Shown here: positions 12,501 through 21,818 of the stretch, one piece after another
How the letters are laid out: the number at the start of each line of letters is the position of its first letter
Numbering within the stretch: position 1 is the stretch's first letter
DNA from: Branchiostoma floridae
Taxonomy: Eukaryota > Chordata > Leptocardii > Amphioxiformes > Branchiostomatidae
DNA length: 64,000 nt
Direction: 5' to 3'
NCBI RefSeq assembly: GCF_000003815.2
Contig: NC_049992.1
Coordinates: forward strand, 19,414,609 to 19,478,608
Translations under genes and position numbers: made by a program
Notes under the pieces: generated by a model
Seen by the model: only the letters and a program-made list of their open reading frames with translations
Told to the model about the DNA's origin: nothing
The model's database searches: none

Positions 12501-15500
12501 AGCTCAGCTGTGTCCTCCTCTGAAAGGAATAACATCATTCTGAGAATCTGATCCTCCCCAAGGAGACTAGTGTCATTCTTGTTCCACTGTCTGCCTCAGG
12601 GCTATGAGCCCTTTTTTTCTGACTTCTACAATGTGTATCTGACAAACAATTAGCAATTCTTAGATCTGTTTGGTCCCCAAAATTAGTAAGTATATTTGTA
12701 GACTTTACATATTGAGTTCAATACTAAGAAATATTCTAGATTGTTCCTCTGAGTTGAGTCAGGTGGGCCAGTCTCACTGCCCATGTAACGTTATACCAGG
12801 AACTGGGTGTACATTTGTACCTACTAGCTGCTGAGGCTGTTATCTCCAATTGGACACGCCTTGACCTGTCACTGCTCACTGCTGGAAGTAGTTAATGGTT
12901 AACTTTTAAGCAGATGTAAAGATCTGGTTCAGTCTCAGTGTTTTCAGTGCTTTTAAATGTTTTTGGAAGTTAATACACTTTCTAGGGGTTTGCCTCTTTC
13001 AATGTGGTGACTTATAAGTAATTCTTAGTACAATTCTCTAAGATAGTCTTACTAAAATTGCAAACACATGATTGTGCCAGGTCCTTACATCTGCTTGAAC
13101 ATTAGAACTTTGACTCCTAGAGGATACAAGTGCAGGTGGGGATCAAGATATCTGAATGGTTGAACTTAACTATTTGACCCCAAAGTCAGTAACTGTTTTC
13201 AGCATGTAGAACACATCTTAAAGGACAGCATCAGAAAATTTTCAATTCATTATTTTCCAGTAGGTTACTCATTAAAAAGTTGATGTACGTCAATTTTTAC
13301 ATTGATCCGCCTAATATGACCCTGTAGACACGTTTGAGCTTCGCGCTCTCCTCCTTTCCCCGCCGCGCTGGCCGATGACGTAATGGCCGCGTTCTGAGAG
13401 TCTGACGTCACAGATCCAAAACTTCTAGCCAGCCATTTTGCTCCGTGAACCTCGGTCCTCTCAGCGGTAAATAATCACTCCGCCATTCTGGAGTTCAGTC
13501 CGTAGTTGTTGACAATTACTTTCGTGGACCTGTAAGTCGCATTGTGACCTGTCTACGAAGCCATAGTCCCCGGGAGACTAAACATGAATGAGCTTGCCTG
13601 CGAGTAAACCGCGCGGCGACGGGACGAAATCAGAACAATGGCGGTGGGGAAGGTTCACGCACCGTGCCATTCTGGACTGTTACAAGAGCGAGTTTGGGTC
13701 AATCCTTACCTTCTCCTTTCCAGACAGCACAGCGATAAATTACACGTAAGCTTCCACGAATTTTGGTTGAACTCACAGTTGTCCAACTGGCAGTGACATT
13801 AAAAAAAAAGAAACATGTTGCGCTGAGAACATACCCTTGATCACTACATATCGAACGATCCCCTTATCGTGCCNNNNNNNNNNNNNNNNNNNNNNNNNNN
13901 NNNNNNNNNNNNNNNNNNNNNNNNNNNNNNNNNNNNNNNNNNNNNNNNNNNNNNNNNNNNNNNNNNNNNNNNNNNNNNNNNNNNNNNNNNNNNNNNNNNN
14001 NNNNNNNNNNNNNNNNNNNNNNNNNNNNNNNNNNNNNNNNNNNNNNNNNNNNNNNNNNNNNNNNNNNNNNNNNNNNNNNNNNNNNNNNNNNNNNNNNNNN
14101 NNNNNNNNNNNNNNNNNNNNNNNNNNNNNNNNNNNNNNNNNNNNNNNNNNNNNNNNNNNNNNNNNNNNNNNNNNNNNNNNNNNNNNNNNNNNNNNNNNNN
14201 NNNNNNNNNNNNNNNNNNNNNNNNNNNNNNNNNNNNNNNNNNNNNNNNNNNNNNNNNNNNNNNNNNNNNNNNNNNNNNNNNNNNNNNNNNNNNNNNNNNN
14301 NNNNNNNNNNNNNNNNNNNNNNNNNNNNNNNNNNNNNNNNNNNNNNNNNNNNNNNNNNNNNNNNNNNNNNNNNNNNNNNNNNNNNNCGAAGCCGACATTT
14401 CGCGCCATTCACAATGCCGGCCTGTTTTGTATGTATGTTTCGGCGCGAAAAGGGGATCGTCCGATGTTGTCAGAGGAAAATGTTTCTTTTTTTTTTTAAT
14501 GTCACTGCCAGTTGGACAACTGTGAATTCAACCAAAATTCGTGGAAGCTTACGTGTAATTATCGCTGTGCTGTCTGGAAAGGAGAAGGTAAGGATTGACC
14601 CAAACTCGCTCTTGTAACAGTCCAGAATGGCACGGTGCGTGAACCTTCCCCACCGCCATTGTTCTGATTTCGTCCCGTCGCCGCGCGGTTTACTCGCAGG
14701 CAAGCTCATTCATGTTTAGTCTCCCGGGGACTATGGCTTCGTAGACAGGTCACAATGCGACTTACAGGTCCACGAAAGTAATTGTCAACAACTACGGACT
14801 GAACTCCAGAATGGCGGAGTGATTATTTACCGCTGAGAGGACCGAGGTTCACGGAGCAAAATGGCTGGCTAGAAGTTTTGGATCTGTGACGTCAGACTCT
14901 CAGAACGCGGCCATTACGTCATCGGCCAGCGCGGCGGGGAAAGGAGGAGAGCGCGAAGTTCAAACGTGTCTACAGGGTCATATTAGGCGGATCAATGTAA
15001 AAATTGACGTACATCAACTTTTTAATGAGTAAACTACTGGAAAATAATGAATTGAAAATTTTCTGATGCTGTCCTTTAATGATGTATGAGTAAATGTGGA
15101 CATTTATGCAAGATTTTTGACACCACAACCTTATAATCCTAGTAGACATTACCTTAAATTTACTTGGCAATTCAAAACTGAGCATCTATTAACCATTACC
15201 AGAACTTCCAATGCTTCATTACATCCCAAGGCAGATTTGCAGAAACATTCAATTTTATATCATCTGATATTTTCCTCATTTTGTAGTTGACTACTTTAGT
15301 ACTTAATTGGAAAATGTAGCACATACTGTATAAAAGACACACAAGGGTGGAGATGGTAATTCTGGCCTCAACAGGCCAAAGCTCTAATCTCTCATCGCCT
15401 AACACAAAACAGATGTGGCTACAATAGATCTACAATGATCCATCTTTTGTGGAACATGGATAGACACATATAATATTGGCCCTAGATAGACCTGTATATA

Positions 15501-18500
15501 AGCCTAGGGAAACTTCTCCTGTGGAATACTATTTAAGCAAATTGGGGAAATGATCACCATCATTAAAATATTCAATCTGATCAATCTTAATGATCAATCT
15601 TCAAGTTTACTTCTTCCTATGACCAAAGATACTAATGAAAACAATAGATCTCTTGTTTCTCTATGATACAAAGTAACTCTGTGCATACATATGCTGTTAA
15701 ATGCAACTTTATAGTAATTGGTGTGAATGAGGACAAAGTGGGTTAGAGGTTAATTCTTTGATAACAATAATTTAGTTTTGTGATGACTTTTGAGTCTACT
15801 AGTACATCTTTACCATCTGCCTGAAAGTGTTCTGTAGGGTTTTCTCTCTGTCAGAGGCTAAGTGAGGTCACATCATCACTCACATGGGACTCTGATACAA
15901 ATCTATCTGTCACGGCTTGTTATACACTAATGCTTATTAAGTAAATACAAACAGCAGGGAATAGCTTCTGTTTTAGCCAGGGCAAGACTTCAAGCATGAG
16001 TAATAGTGTATATAACTAAATACTAGTATGATAGCCCTTAGGTATAATTAAGGGGTAATGACCTGACCCGCACTGTGAAGTGCGAATATGGTGTCATAAG
16101 GCCTGGTCCTTTGTTATAAGCACCAAATAAAACCAACAAATGAGTGAAGCGAACAAGGGGTGGTTTTACAAGGTGGTAATAGCAAAGGACCAGGCCTTAT
16201 GACACCATACACAATGAGAAACAGGTGGGTCATTAACATATTTAGCATATACATGTAGCCTACTGAAAATGAAACATTCAAGAGATACAAATTCCAATAG
16301 AACTTGTATCTCTTGAATGTAATAAATACAAACTTTAAAGTTTATCTGTGTTGGTAGAAGTCATTATTGAACTAGTTAAATTGTAATTTCCAACACACCC
16401 AAATTTTCGACTGAACAGCTCCAGCTGCTGTGACATCACGTTATGCAGATTGAACACGTGACGCAATACGCAGTGGATCATAGGGTTCAGGTTCCCTGAG
16501 CACAGACGCCCGAGTTCAACAACCTCAGAACTTTCCCAACATATTCACATAGAATCACCGGGTCATTCGGTTTCACTGGACAAAGTTAAAATCTTGGACA
16601 TAGAGCCAAACTTTTTTGCTAGAGAGATCAAAGAAGCCATCTACATCAGAGCTTTACAACCATCCCTGAACAGAGATGGTGGGCGCTATAGTAGTTTAGT
16701 TAAATACTGCACACTTTTGATGGAATATACCTAGAACATACCTAAGTCCGAAGGTAGAACATACTATGACCGGTTCATAGGAGGGAATTTGCACGACATA
16801 TGATGATTCCCCTAGGACAAGAATAAGAGGCTACACAAAAATATCAAATTTCTTGGTGTCACGACTATCCTCCTTTTGTGTTAGATTTTGTATTACCTAA
16901 AATACCTGTTAGAAGCAGATGAAATCTAGACAAGAGAATTGGAGTTATTAGGAATGTCAGGATACCTGGCATGTATCTATAGATCTACTGAATGTTTATT
17001 TAAATACAGCACTCTTTTGATGGATTATACCTAACGTTACATGTAGAACATACAAAAGACCGAAGGTAGAACATACTACGACCGGTTCATAGGAGGGAAT
17101 TTGCGCGACATATGATGATTCCCCTAGGACAGTAGCCTAGGATAGTTTTCGGTTCACACAAACCCACTGCGACTCTCATGGCGCACCACAACACATCACA
17201 CTGCAGCGCACAGCCGTGAACCCTGGTGACCAGACGAGTGTGGCGTGGGTTGAATCAAGGGTGGGAAAGGTCTCAGGCATTCGCATATGACCCCTGACCT
17301 ACTGCAAAGCGAAAGTGGGCTGCCTACGACATCGGCACATTCAGTGATGCCGCAAACTGCCCAATGTCTGTCGTACGCCCAACCCTGGAGGCAACACGTG
17401 ACACGTAATGCCGCTGTGCGTCACGGGGGCTGTTTCCACGGACAAGCGTCACGCGCTGCTCATCAATCGCCATAGGACAGATTGCAGTTTCCACACGATG
17501 TGTGGAGTTTCCACACGATGTGTGGGGTTTCCACACGATGTGTGCAGGTTTCCACACATCGTGTGATAGAATTTCTGTTTTTAACTGAGAACATGTTGTC
17601 TGTTACTCTCGCAAGTTTACATTCTGAAGTGATTGGTCATCTGTATTGACCTGAAGAAAGCGACTGTCGCCGTTAAAAATTTGATCCATCTATACTTTTG
17701 TGTTGGAAGAAAGTTTAGCATTGCACTTGAAGACTTTGATTTGCTTCAATCTGTGTTTTGGGCTTGCAAGACACGGTTTCATTCACCTAATACTTGCTAT
17801 TAGTTGCAAGATAACTTTCTATATAAACTGCAAGTATATGAGGTTACATTTTGCAGTTAAGAAGAATTCTTGTTGATTTTTATTTTGTATTCTATCTTTT
17901 TAATATATTATACAGTTGGTGGCTCCTTGCTTCTGTCGTTTGAGTACAACTCCAGGAAAGCTGTTCTAAAGGTGCGAGTTTGGGAGCTGCAGGACCTACT
18001 TCTTCCACCAGGTGGGGCTTTTTCACAAGTCTCACCTCACAACATATATATACCAGTAACTGAACTTAGTGTTACTGTCACATTAGTCATTTTTTTTTCA
18101 ATCTCAGGAGAAACAACAGACTGCCCTAAGCATGCAATATTATAATCAGTTAGAATCTGTTTTAATTCGAAATCACTGTAAATTTTGTAGCATGTCTATT
18201 TTGTTGGTGTATATGTTGTAGAATACAGTTGTTGATTTGAATACAAAAGTAATGTCTTCTTTGCTTTGAAAAAATTGAGATATGTAATCATGTTTTGCCT
18301 CCACCCACAGCTGACACATCTATGATAGCTTCCATACACGTCAGGAGCCTTCTTATCCCAGACAAGAAAGGTCAAACCAAGAGGAAGACTGAAGACGTCA
18401 AAGTTGACCTCGAGGAACATCAGCCCAAGGTCAAGTACGAGATCAGGGGCAAGGGGGAGGGCACCAAGGTCACCTTCGTTCCCACTAAATTCTCTTTCAA

Positions 18501-20451
18501 GAAAGGACTTGAGTATGAGGATGTTGATAAAGAGATGGTTGAGAGGAGGACAGTAAGGTTAGAAGTGTGTATAAAACAGAGATTCACGGGGAAGAGTTAC
18601 ATGGTGGCCAGTCTGGAGTTGCCGCTGAAGGTTGCGGTCAAGAAACTCCTGAAGGAGAAGTTTCCTCTGAGGGTGCACATCAATCCCAGCATGCCTCACA
18701 GCCTGCAGGCGTACACGCTACAGGACCTTGTTGTCAGTAATCCGAGTGTCGTGACCGTCAGTAACCCCGATCTCAGGTCAGCGTCGCTGACAAGGTTACT
18801 CGCAGACGACCCCACTCCAAGGGCACACAGTGATGGCGACCTCCAACAGGTCAGCAGTCAAAGGTCAGGGAATGTGCCCTCTATAGTGATCAACATTCCG
18901 CAGGAGGATTCGGATACGTCGGACGCTCTGAGGCAAATCAGAGTCATGGAGCACACGGATCGGGTTTCACACATAAGCAGGAGTGAGTCCGACCTCCAGT
19001 TTACCGCCAACATTCCGTCCGATCAGGATATGTTGAGACAAGTTCTGATTGGTAGAACAGCCATGGCGAAAAGCTCGCCAAACATTTCATTAAACATGGC
19101 CGAACCAGAGGAAGGATTTGAGGTTGTTGATGTACAAATGCCAGGCTCGGTTACAGAGAGCAAAGTTGACATCCCAAAGCCTAGCTCAAAAAGTAAACAC
19201 CTGACAAGTAAAGGAAGAAAACAGGAGGAAAAGAAGTTGTCAAAAAGAAAAAGTGAAGTGGGGCCAGTGATTTGTATGGAAAGTCCAGTTTCATCTACAA
19301 TTGTAGAAGTAGAGGAGATACCAGAGGAAAAAGACTCGCCAAGGCACAGAAGTAGGCCAACATCACCAAGACAGAAAGAAGAAACAGATAAGGGCAGACG
19401 GCACAGAGAGGAAAAGATTTCCATTCCCCTTCCAGACATTATGAACAAGGGAGTGGATTCTAAAGTAGAGAAAAGGGTTTCCAAAACTAAAGGAGGGATT
19501 GAAGATGATTTAGATGTTGACAAAAAGTCTAAGAAGAAAGTGCCATTCTTAAAGAAGAAGGTGAGAGAGAAAAGACTTGAAGGGATGGTGCTGGAGAACA
19601 GGCAGGCAGATGATCAGGGAGCTGGAGAGTCAGAAATACAGGAAACATCTTTTGTCTCACAGCGTGACAAAAGTCCTCGACCTGGCCACGCCGTCCGCCA
19701 GGGCGACGGAGAGAACAAAAGAACGACTAAAATGGATGAGAGGAAGAGAAGAGAACAGTTAGAACGAGTCAGGCCAAAGTCTCCCTTTGAGAAGGCTGGC
19801 GAACTCCTACCCACCATCAAAACAAAGTCGAAGAGAAACAGGAGGGAAGCAGAGAGGTACATCATGAGTGATGAAGAGGATGACCTTTCACCTCCTGACC
19901 CCTCAGCAATACCGGTCAAAGGTTGGATGGGGGCAGAAATCAAGACTGTCGAGCCAAGGGTCAAGAAGGGTCCCAGGTCAAAATCAAGAGAGAGGGTGTT
20001 AGATGGATCCAAAAAGGATGTCATACAGGACACACCAAAAGGTGCCCTAAGACAAAATCTTGTAGACCAGTACCGCTCACAAATGAAGCACCTGGCAACA
20101 CCTGAGTACAGATTACAGCTGTTCCAGAGGACAGGGAACCAGCCGCATCCAGCTACACCTGGCGTCCTTCAGCTGCAAGAGACTGACCTTAGCATGTCCA
20201 CTATTGAGCAAATGGACCCCTTCTTTGTGCCTGAAAGTCCCACCCAATCACCGCTTGCCTTACAAACTCCGCACCCAATGGACCAATCAGGTGCCTTGTT
20301 GCATTCGAAAAGGGACCAATCACCAGCCAAGTTGAGATCTTCTAGAAAACCAGAGAAGTCAGGGACAGAGATGAAATACTTCCCAGGTAAACAATGTAAG
20401 GAGAAAAAACAGTTTTTCCAAGACTTTGACCTGGAAACAAGCGAGGTTTAG
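517..20451 (+). CDS. Ankyrin-repeat and C2-like domain protein, 954 aa, six coding exons
   Basis: Coding exons: 517-712, 1274-1356, 4945-5059, 5597-5830, 17916-18011, 18311-20451. All introns are GT/AG, phases chain without a break, and the sum is 2865 nt (955 codons with stop). The start is the first ATG after a 3' splice site at 496-497, so a 5' UTR exon must lie upstream. Residues about 9-125 form three ankyrin repeats (TALHEAVRYGD, SPLHEAASLGD, TALHYAAKEDHPECLK). Residues about 145-209 are low-complexity, rich in Gly, Ser, Asp and Gln. Residues about 210-350 begin with a synaptotagmin-like C2 signature (GGSLLLSFEY) and contain SLLIPDKKG, but the DPYV-type calcium-binding Asp is absent (IASIHVR), so any C2 fold is probably calcium-independent. 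The remaining 600 residues are charged and probably disordered, with many Lys/Glu blocks and SP sites. I do not recognise a named orthologue. Ankyrin plus C2 suggests a membrane-associated scaffold (inference). Exons hidden in gaps of the 12-kb intron cannot be excluded. Confidence 0.85.
736..830 (+). repeat. Fragment of an abundant dispersed repeat (AGTAGTTACTCAAG family)
   Basis: GAGGTTAGACATC followed by AGTAGTTACTCAAG and CAAGCAACTGGATATGG. Related pieces occur near 34610-34660, 36175-36250, 39660-39690 and 51640-51757. It lies in intron 1, which holds nothing else of note up to 1273. Confidence 0.6.
1481..1816 (+). mobile_element. CAGGG-terminus (hAT-like) element, GTGCAGGTAA subfamily
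   Basis: Termini are CAGGGCTCGAAATAC and GTATTTCGAGTCCTG (inverted). Subterminal regions contain repeated TGCAGGTA words in both orientations. I could not find a clean 8-bp target duplication; flanks are TATATA-rich. Partial relatives lie at 23490-23530 and 45495-45585. Confidence 0.6.
2243..3752. mobile_element. Foldback element with TTA target duplication (gap inside)
   Basis: Terminal inverted repeats start AGCCCCGGTCACAAAGCG and extend at least 35 bp. TTA flanks both ends (2240-2242 and 3753-3755). The centre is an 800-bp gap (2881-3680). TTA duplication is typical of PIF/Harbinger elements; no transposase is visible. Confidence 0.6.
2881..3680. other. Assembly gap, 800 N
   Basis: Run of N in the centre of a foldback element. 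Confidence 1.
6116..7118 (+). repeat. Left arm of a long inverted repeat with palindromic minisatellite
   Basis: Closely matches the reverse complement of about 16818-17720, both inside intron 4 of the ankyrin/C2 gene. Both arms share the TTCTTCCAACA(T/C)AAA edge, the minisatellite, a GC-rich middle, and the AT-rich tail with TTTCATCTGCTTC. ORFs across the minisatellite are repeat artefacts. Confidence 0.75.
6292..6441 (+). repeat. Minisatellite, about seven 19-21-bp palindromic units
   Basis: Unit roughly CCACACATCGTGTGGAAAC, itself a near-palindrome. Units alternate in a three-unit higher-order order (CCTG, CCC, CTC linkers). The opposite arm (17489-17567) has only about four units. Confidence 0.85.
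7464..7586. other. Assembly gap, 123 N
   Basis: Run of N in intron 4 of the ankyrin/C2 gene. Confidence 1.
8090..8377 (-). repeat. 5S rRNA-derived SINE
   Basis: On the minus strand the head (8376-8258, about 119 bp) is a diverged full-length 5S rRNA: CTACGGCCA start, CCCGATC, GATCTCGGAAGTTAA, and the intact AGTACTTGGATGGGAG of the internal control region. A unique body follows and it ends in an (ATT)n tail at 8093-8115. A 5S head, body and simple-repeat tail define SINE3-type elements. Box A is altered, so I do not call a functional 5S gene. Confidence 0.7.
8757..8964. mobile_element. TA-flanked MITE (CTCTCCAAGCAGAGG termini)
   Basis: Perfect terminal inverted repeats CTCTCCAAGCAGAGGTT / AACCTCTGCTTGGAGAG, flanked by TA at 8755-8756 and 8965-8966, as for Tc1/mariner-like elements. 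The subterminal arms also pair imperfectly. The same terminus appears at the exon 3 donor of the membrane-protein gene (62564). Confidence 0.75.
9580..10017. mobile_element. PIF/Harbinger-like MITE, TTA duplication
   Basis: Termini GGCCATACCAATTT and its complement (AAATTGGTATGGCC), flanked by TTA at 9577-9579 and 10018-10020. It is the intact, uninterrupted relative of 37521-38231. Confidence 0.7.
10900..12082. mobile_element. GC-rich element with TTA duplication
   Basis: Starts AGCCGGCTTTACAA and ends TTGTAAAGGGGGCT, flanked by TTA (10897-10899, 12083-12085). The interior is rich in CGGCCGA/TCGGGC words. GC content explains the long ORFs around 11617-12067, which lack protein-like composition. 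End design resembles the element at 2243-3752. Confidence 0.6.
12086..13217. other. Intronic stretch without coding signal
   Basis: Part of the 12-kb intron. Apart from a weak inverted pair (TAGCCTGGTATCC near 12190 and GGTATCCAGGCTA near 12284) I see no gene, RNA or conserved element. Confidence 0.5.
13222..15075. mobile_element. Large TTAA-flanked foldback element, copy 1 (gap at centre)
   Basis: Two arms of about 650 bp are near-perfect reverse complements. Outer ends read TTAA-AGGACAGCATCAG and mirror. TTAA occurs at 13218-13221 and 15076-15079. A 513-bp gap (13874-14386) occupies the centre. Copy 2 is at 46050-47290. No transposase is readable. Confidence 0.8.
13874..14386. other. Assembly gap, 513 N
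   Basis: Run of N at the centre of a palindrome. Confidence 1.
15080..16080. other. Intronic stretch without coding signal
   Basis: AT-rich, no recognisable exon, RNA or transposon terminus. Confidence 0.5.
16087..16209. repeat. Foldback repeat with 27-bp perfect arms
   Basis: Arms 16087-16113 and 16183-16209 (TATGGTGTCATAAGGCCT and mirror) enclose about 70 bp. A second hairpin, arms ACATTCAAGAGATACAA and mirror, lies at 16273-16319. Confidence 0.75.
16818..17720 (-). repeat. Right arm of the long inverted repeat
   Basis: Reverse complement of 6116-7118, including the TTTCCACACGATGTGTGG units at 17489-17567. A further partial duplicate of its inner edge lies at about 16690-16850. Confidence 0.75.
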
Positions 20452-21818
20452 AATAACTAAAGTTTGGTAATTCTAAACCTCGCCACAGAAGCATGCATTG
20501 TTGCGCTTGTTGATACATTCAATTGTATCTTGCCATTTTTTACATAAATTAGCTTTTCTATTGATGTAAATACTGAAATTTAGTATCTGATATATGTATT
20601 TTTTACATTTTATAAATGTATTTAGGCCGAGAAAGACCATTTGAGAAATAAGAATGTTTTATACATAATGGTAATCATTTCCAAAGCAATACCTAATATT
20701 TCTTATCCTACATGTATCATGCCACCTATAAGCTTATTGGAAGTGAAGTATTTGTGGAACCATGACTATTTTATGATTTTTTACAGAAAAATTTAATTCG
20801 GCCCTTTCAGTTTTGAGAGGGTACAAAGTGTAATATACAAAAATCTTGATGATCTTAAAACTTCAGATGCAATTTTTCTTCTTATTTTGGTGGGGTTTTC
20901 TTTTACACAATTTTTGCATATTAAGTCAAAGTATATGTATATTAAAACTATCAACTAAACTGTCTTGTTTTGCGTTTTATTCTGCGGAATTGATTATTAT
21001 CTAATAACTGGTATCAAATGAGTAAGACACAGAGTATGGAGGTCTTACTCTAAATTAAATGAAAATTTTGCCTTTTTTGTGTAGAGAAAATGAAATGTAG
21101 CAATAGCTTTTCTCATGATTTTATAGCAAGAGTAATTTCCGTATACAATAGAATATTCTGTACATGTTGTAGTATCAAATTTCAATTTCAAATCATACAT
21201 GATAAATCATGATGTTTCGAAGTTACATGAGGTACATGATCATATCAGCAGCTATATATTCAATATAATATTGGTCAAAAAGATATAAAATGCAACAGTA
21301 TATAGAAATCTAATAATAGTGTTTAAAAGCACTTGTTTCTTTGTAATTACTGTACTATTATCTACTATACAAATAGATTATATTCATTTCTTTGGTCCAG
21401 TTGATAAAGAATTAAAAACAGACAGTCATAAACTATCCTTCAACTACATAAAATAATTACATTGCACTTGTCAACTTTGGCATCAGACATTTGGGTCCTA
21501 ATACTTTACGTGTTTACAAAGCATTTTGTATAAAAATTATGGCACATTAATAATGGTGTGTAAAGCCTCTGTTGGTGACCTACATTAAGTTCAGTGTATC
21601 GTTGTGAGCAACATGTATGATGTATAGTTCTCATGAGGGATATGCAACAGTTACCACAAAAAGCAATTTTGAAACTCACACAGGCTTAAGGTAACAAATG
21701 GACTAATTTTGGTCTGTCTGGCTCGTATACCTGAATAGTTTCATTCGGTTCACTAGTTAACAAAGTTCTGTGGAAACAACCATAAAGCTAGCCGACCCTT
21801 TGGTGACCGTCTGTCCAT
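20452..21818. other. Convergent 3' ends: ankyrin/C2 3' UTR and tail of the FYVE gene
   Basis: AT-rich sequence between the stop codons of two convergent genes. A plausible plus-strand poly(A) signal is ATTAAA at 20941-20946 followed by a T/G-rich tract. I could not pick a signal for the minus-strand gene. Confidence 0.5.
20941..20946 (+). terminator. Candidate poly(A) signal ATTAAA, ankyrin/C2 gene
   Basis: Variant hexamer about 490 nt after the stop, followed within 20 nt by TGTCTTGTTTTGCG. Position only; no transcript evidence. Confidence 0.35.

Noticed and set aside
18295-18310. ATG at 18295 as the start of the 718-codon ORF
   Set aside because: It lies upstream of a clear 3' splice site (18309-18310), and the exon joins in phase to five upstream exons.
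19023-20033. Antisense ORFs of 139 and 166 codons
   Set aside because: Shadows of the large coding exon on the plus strand.
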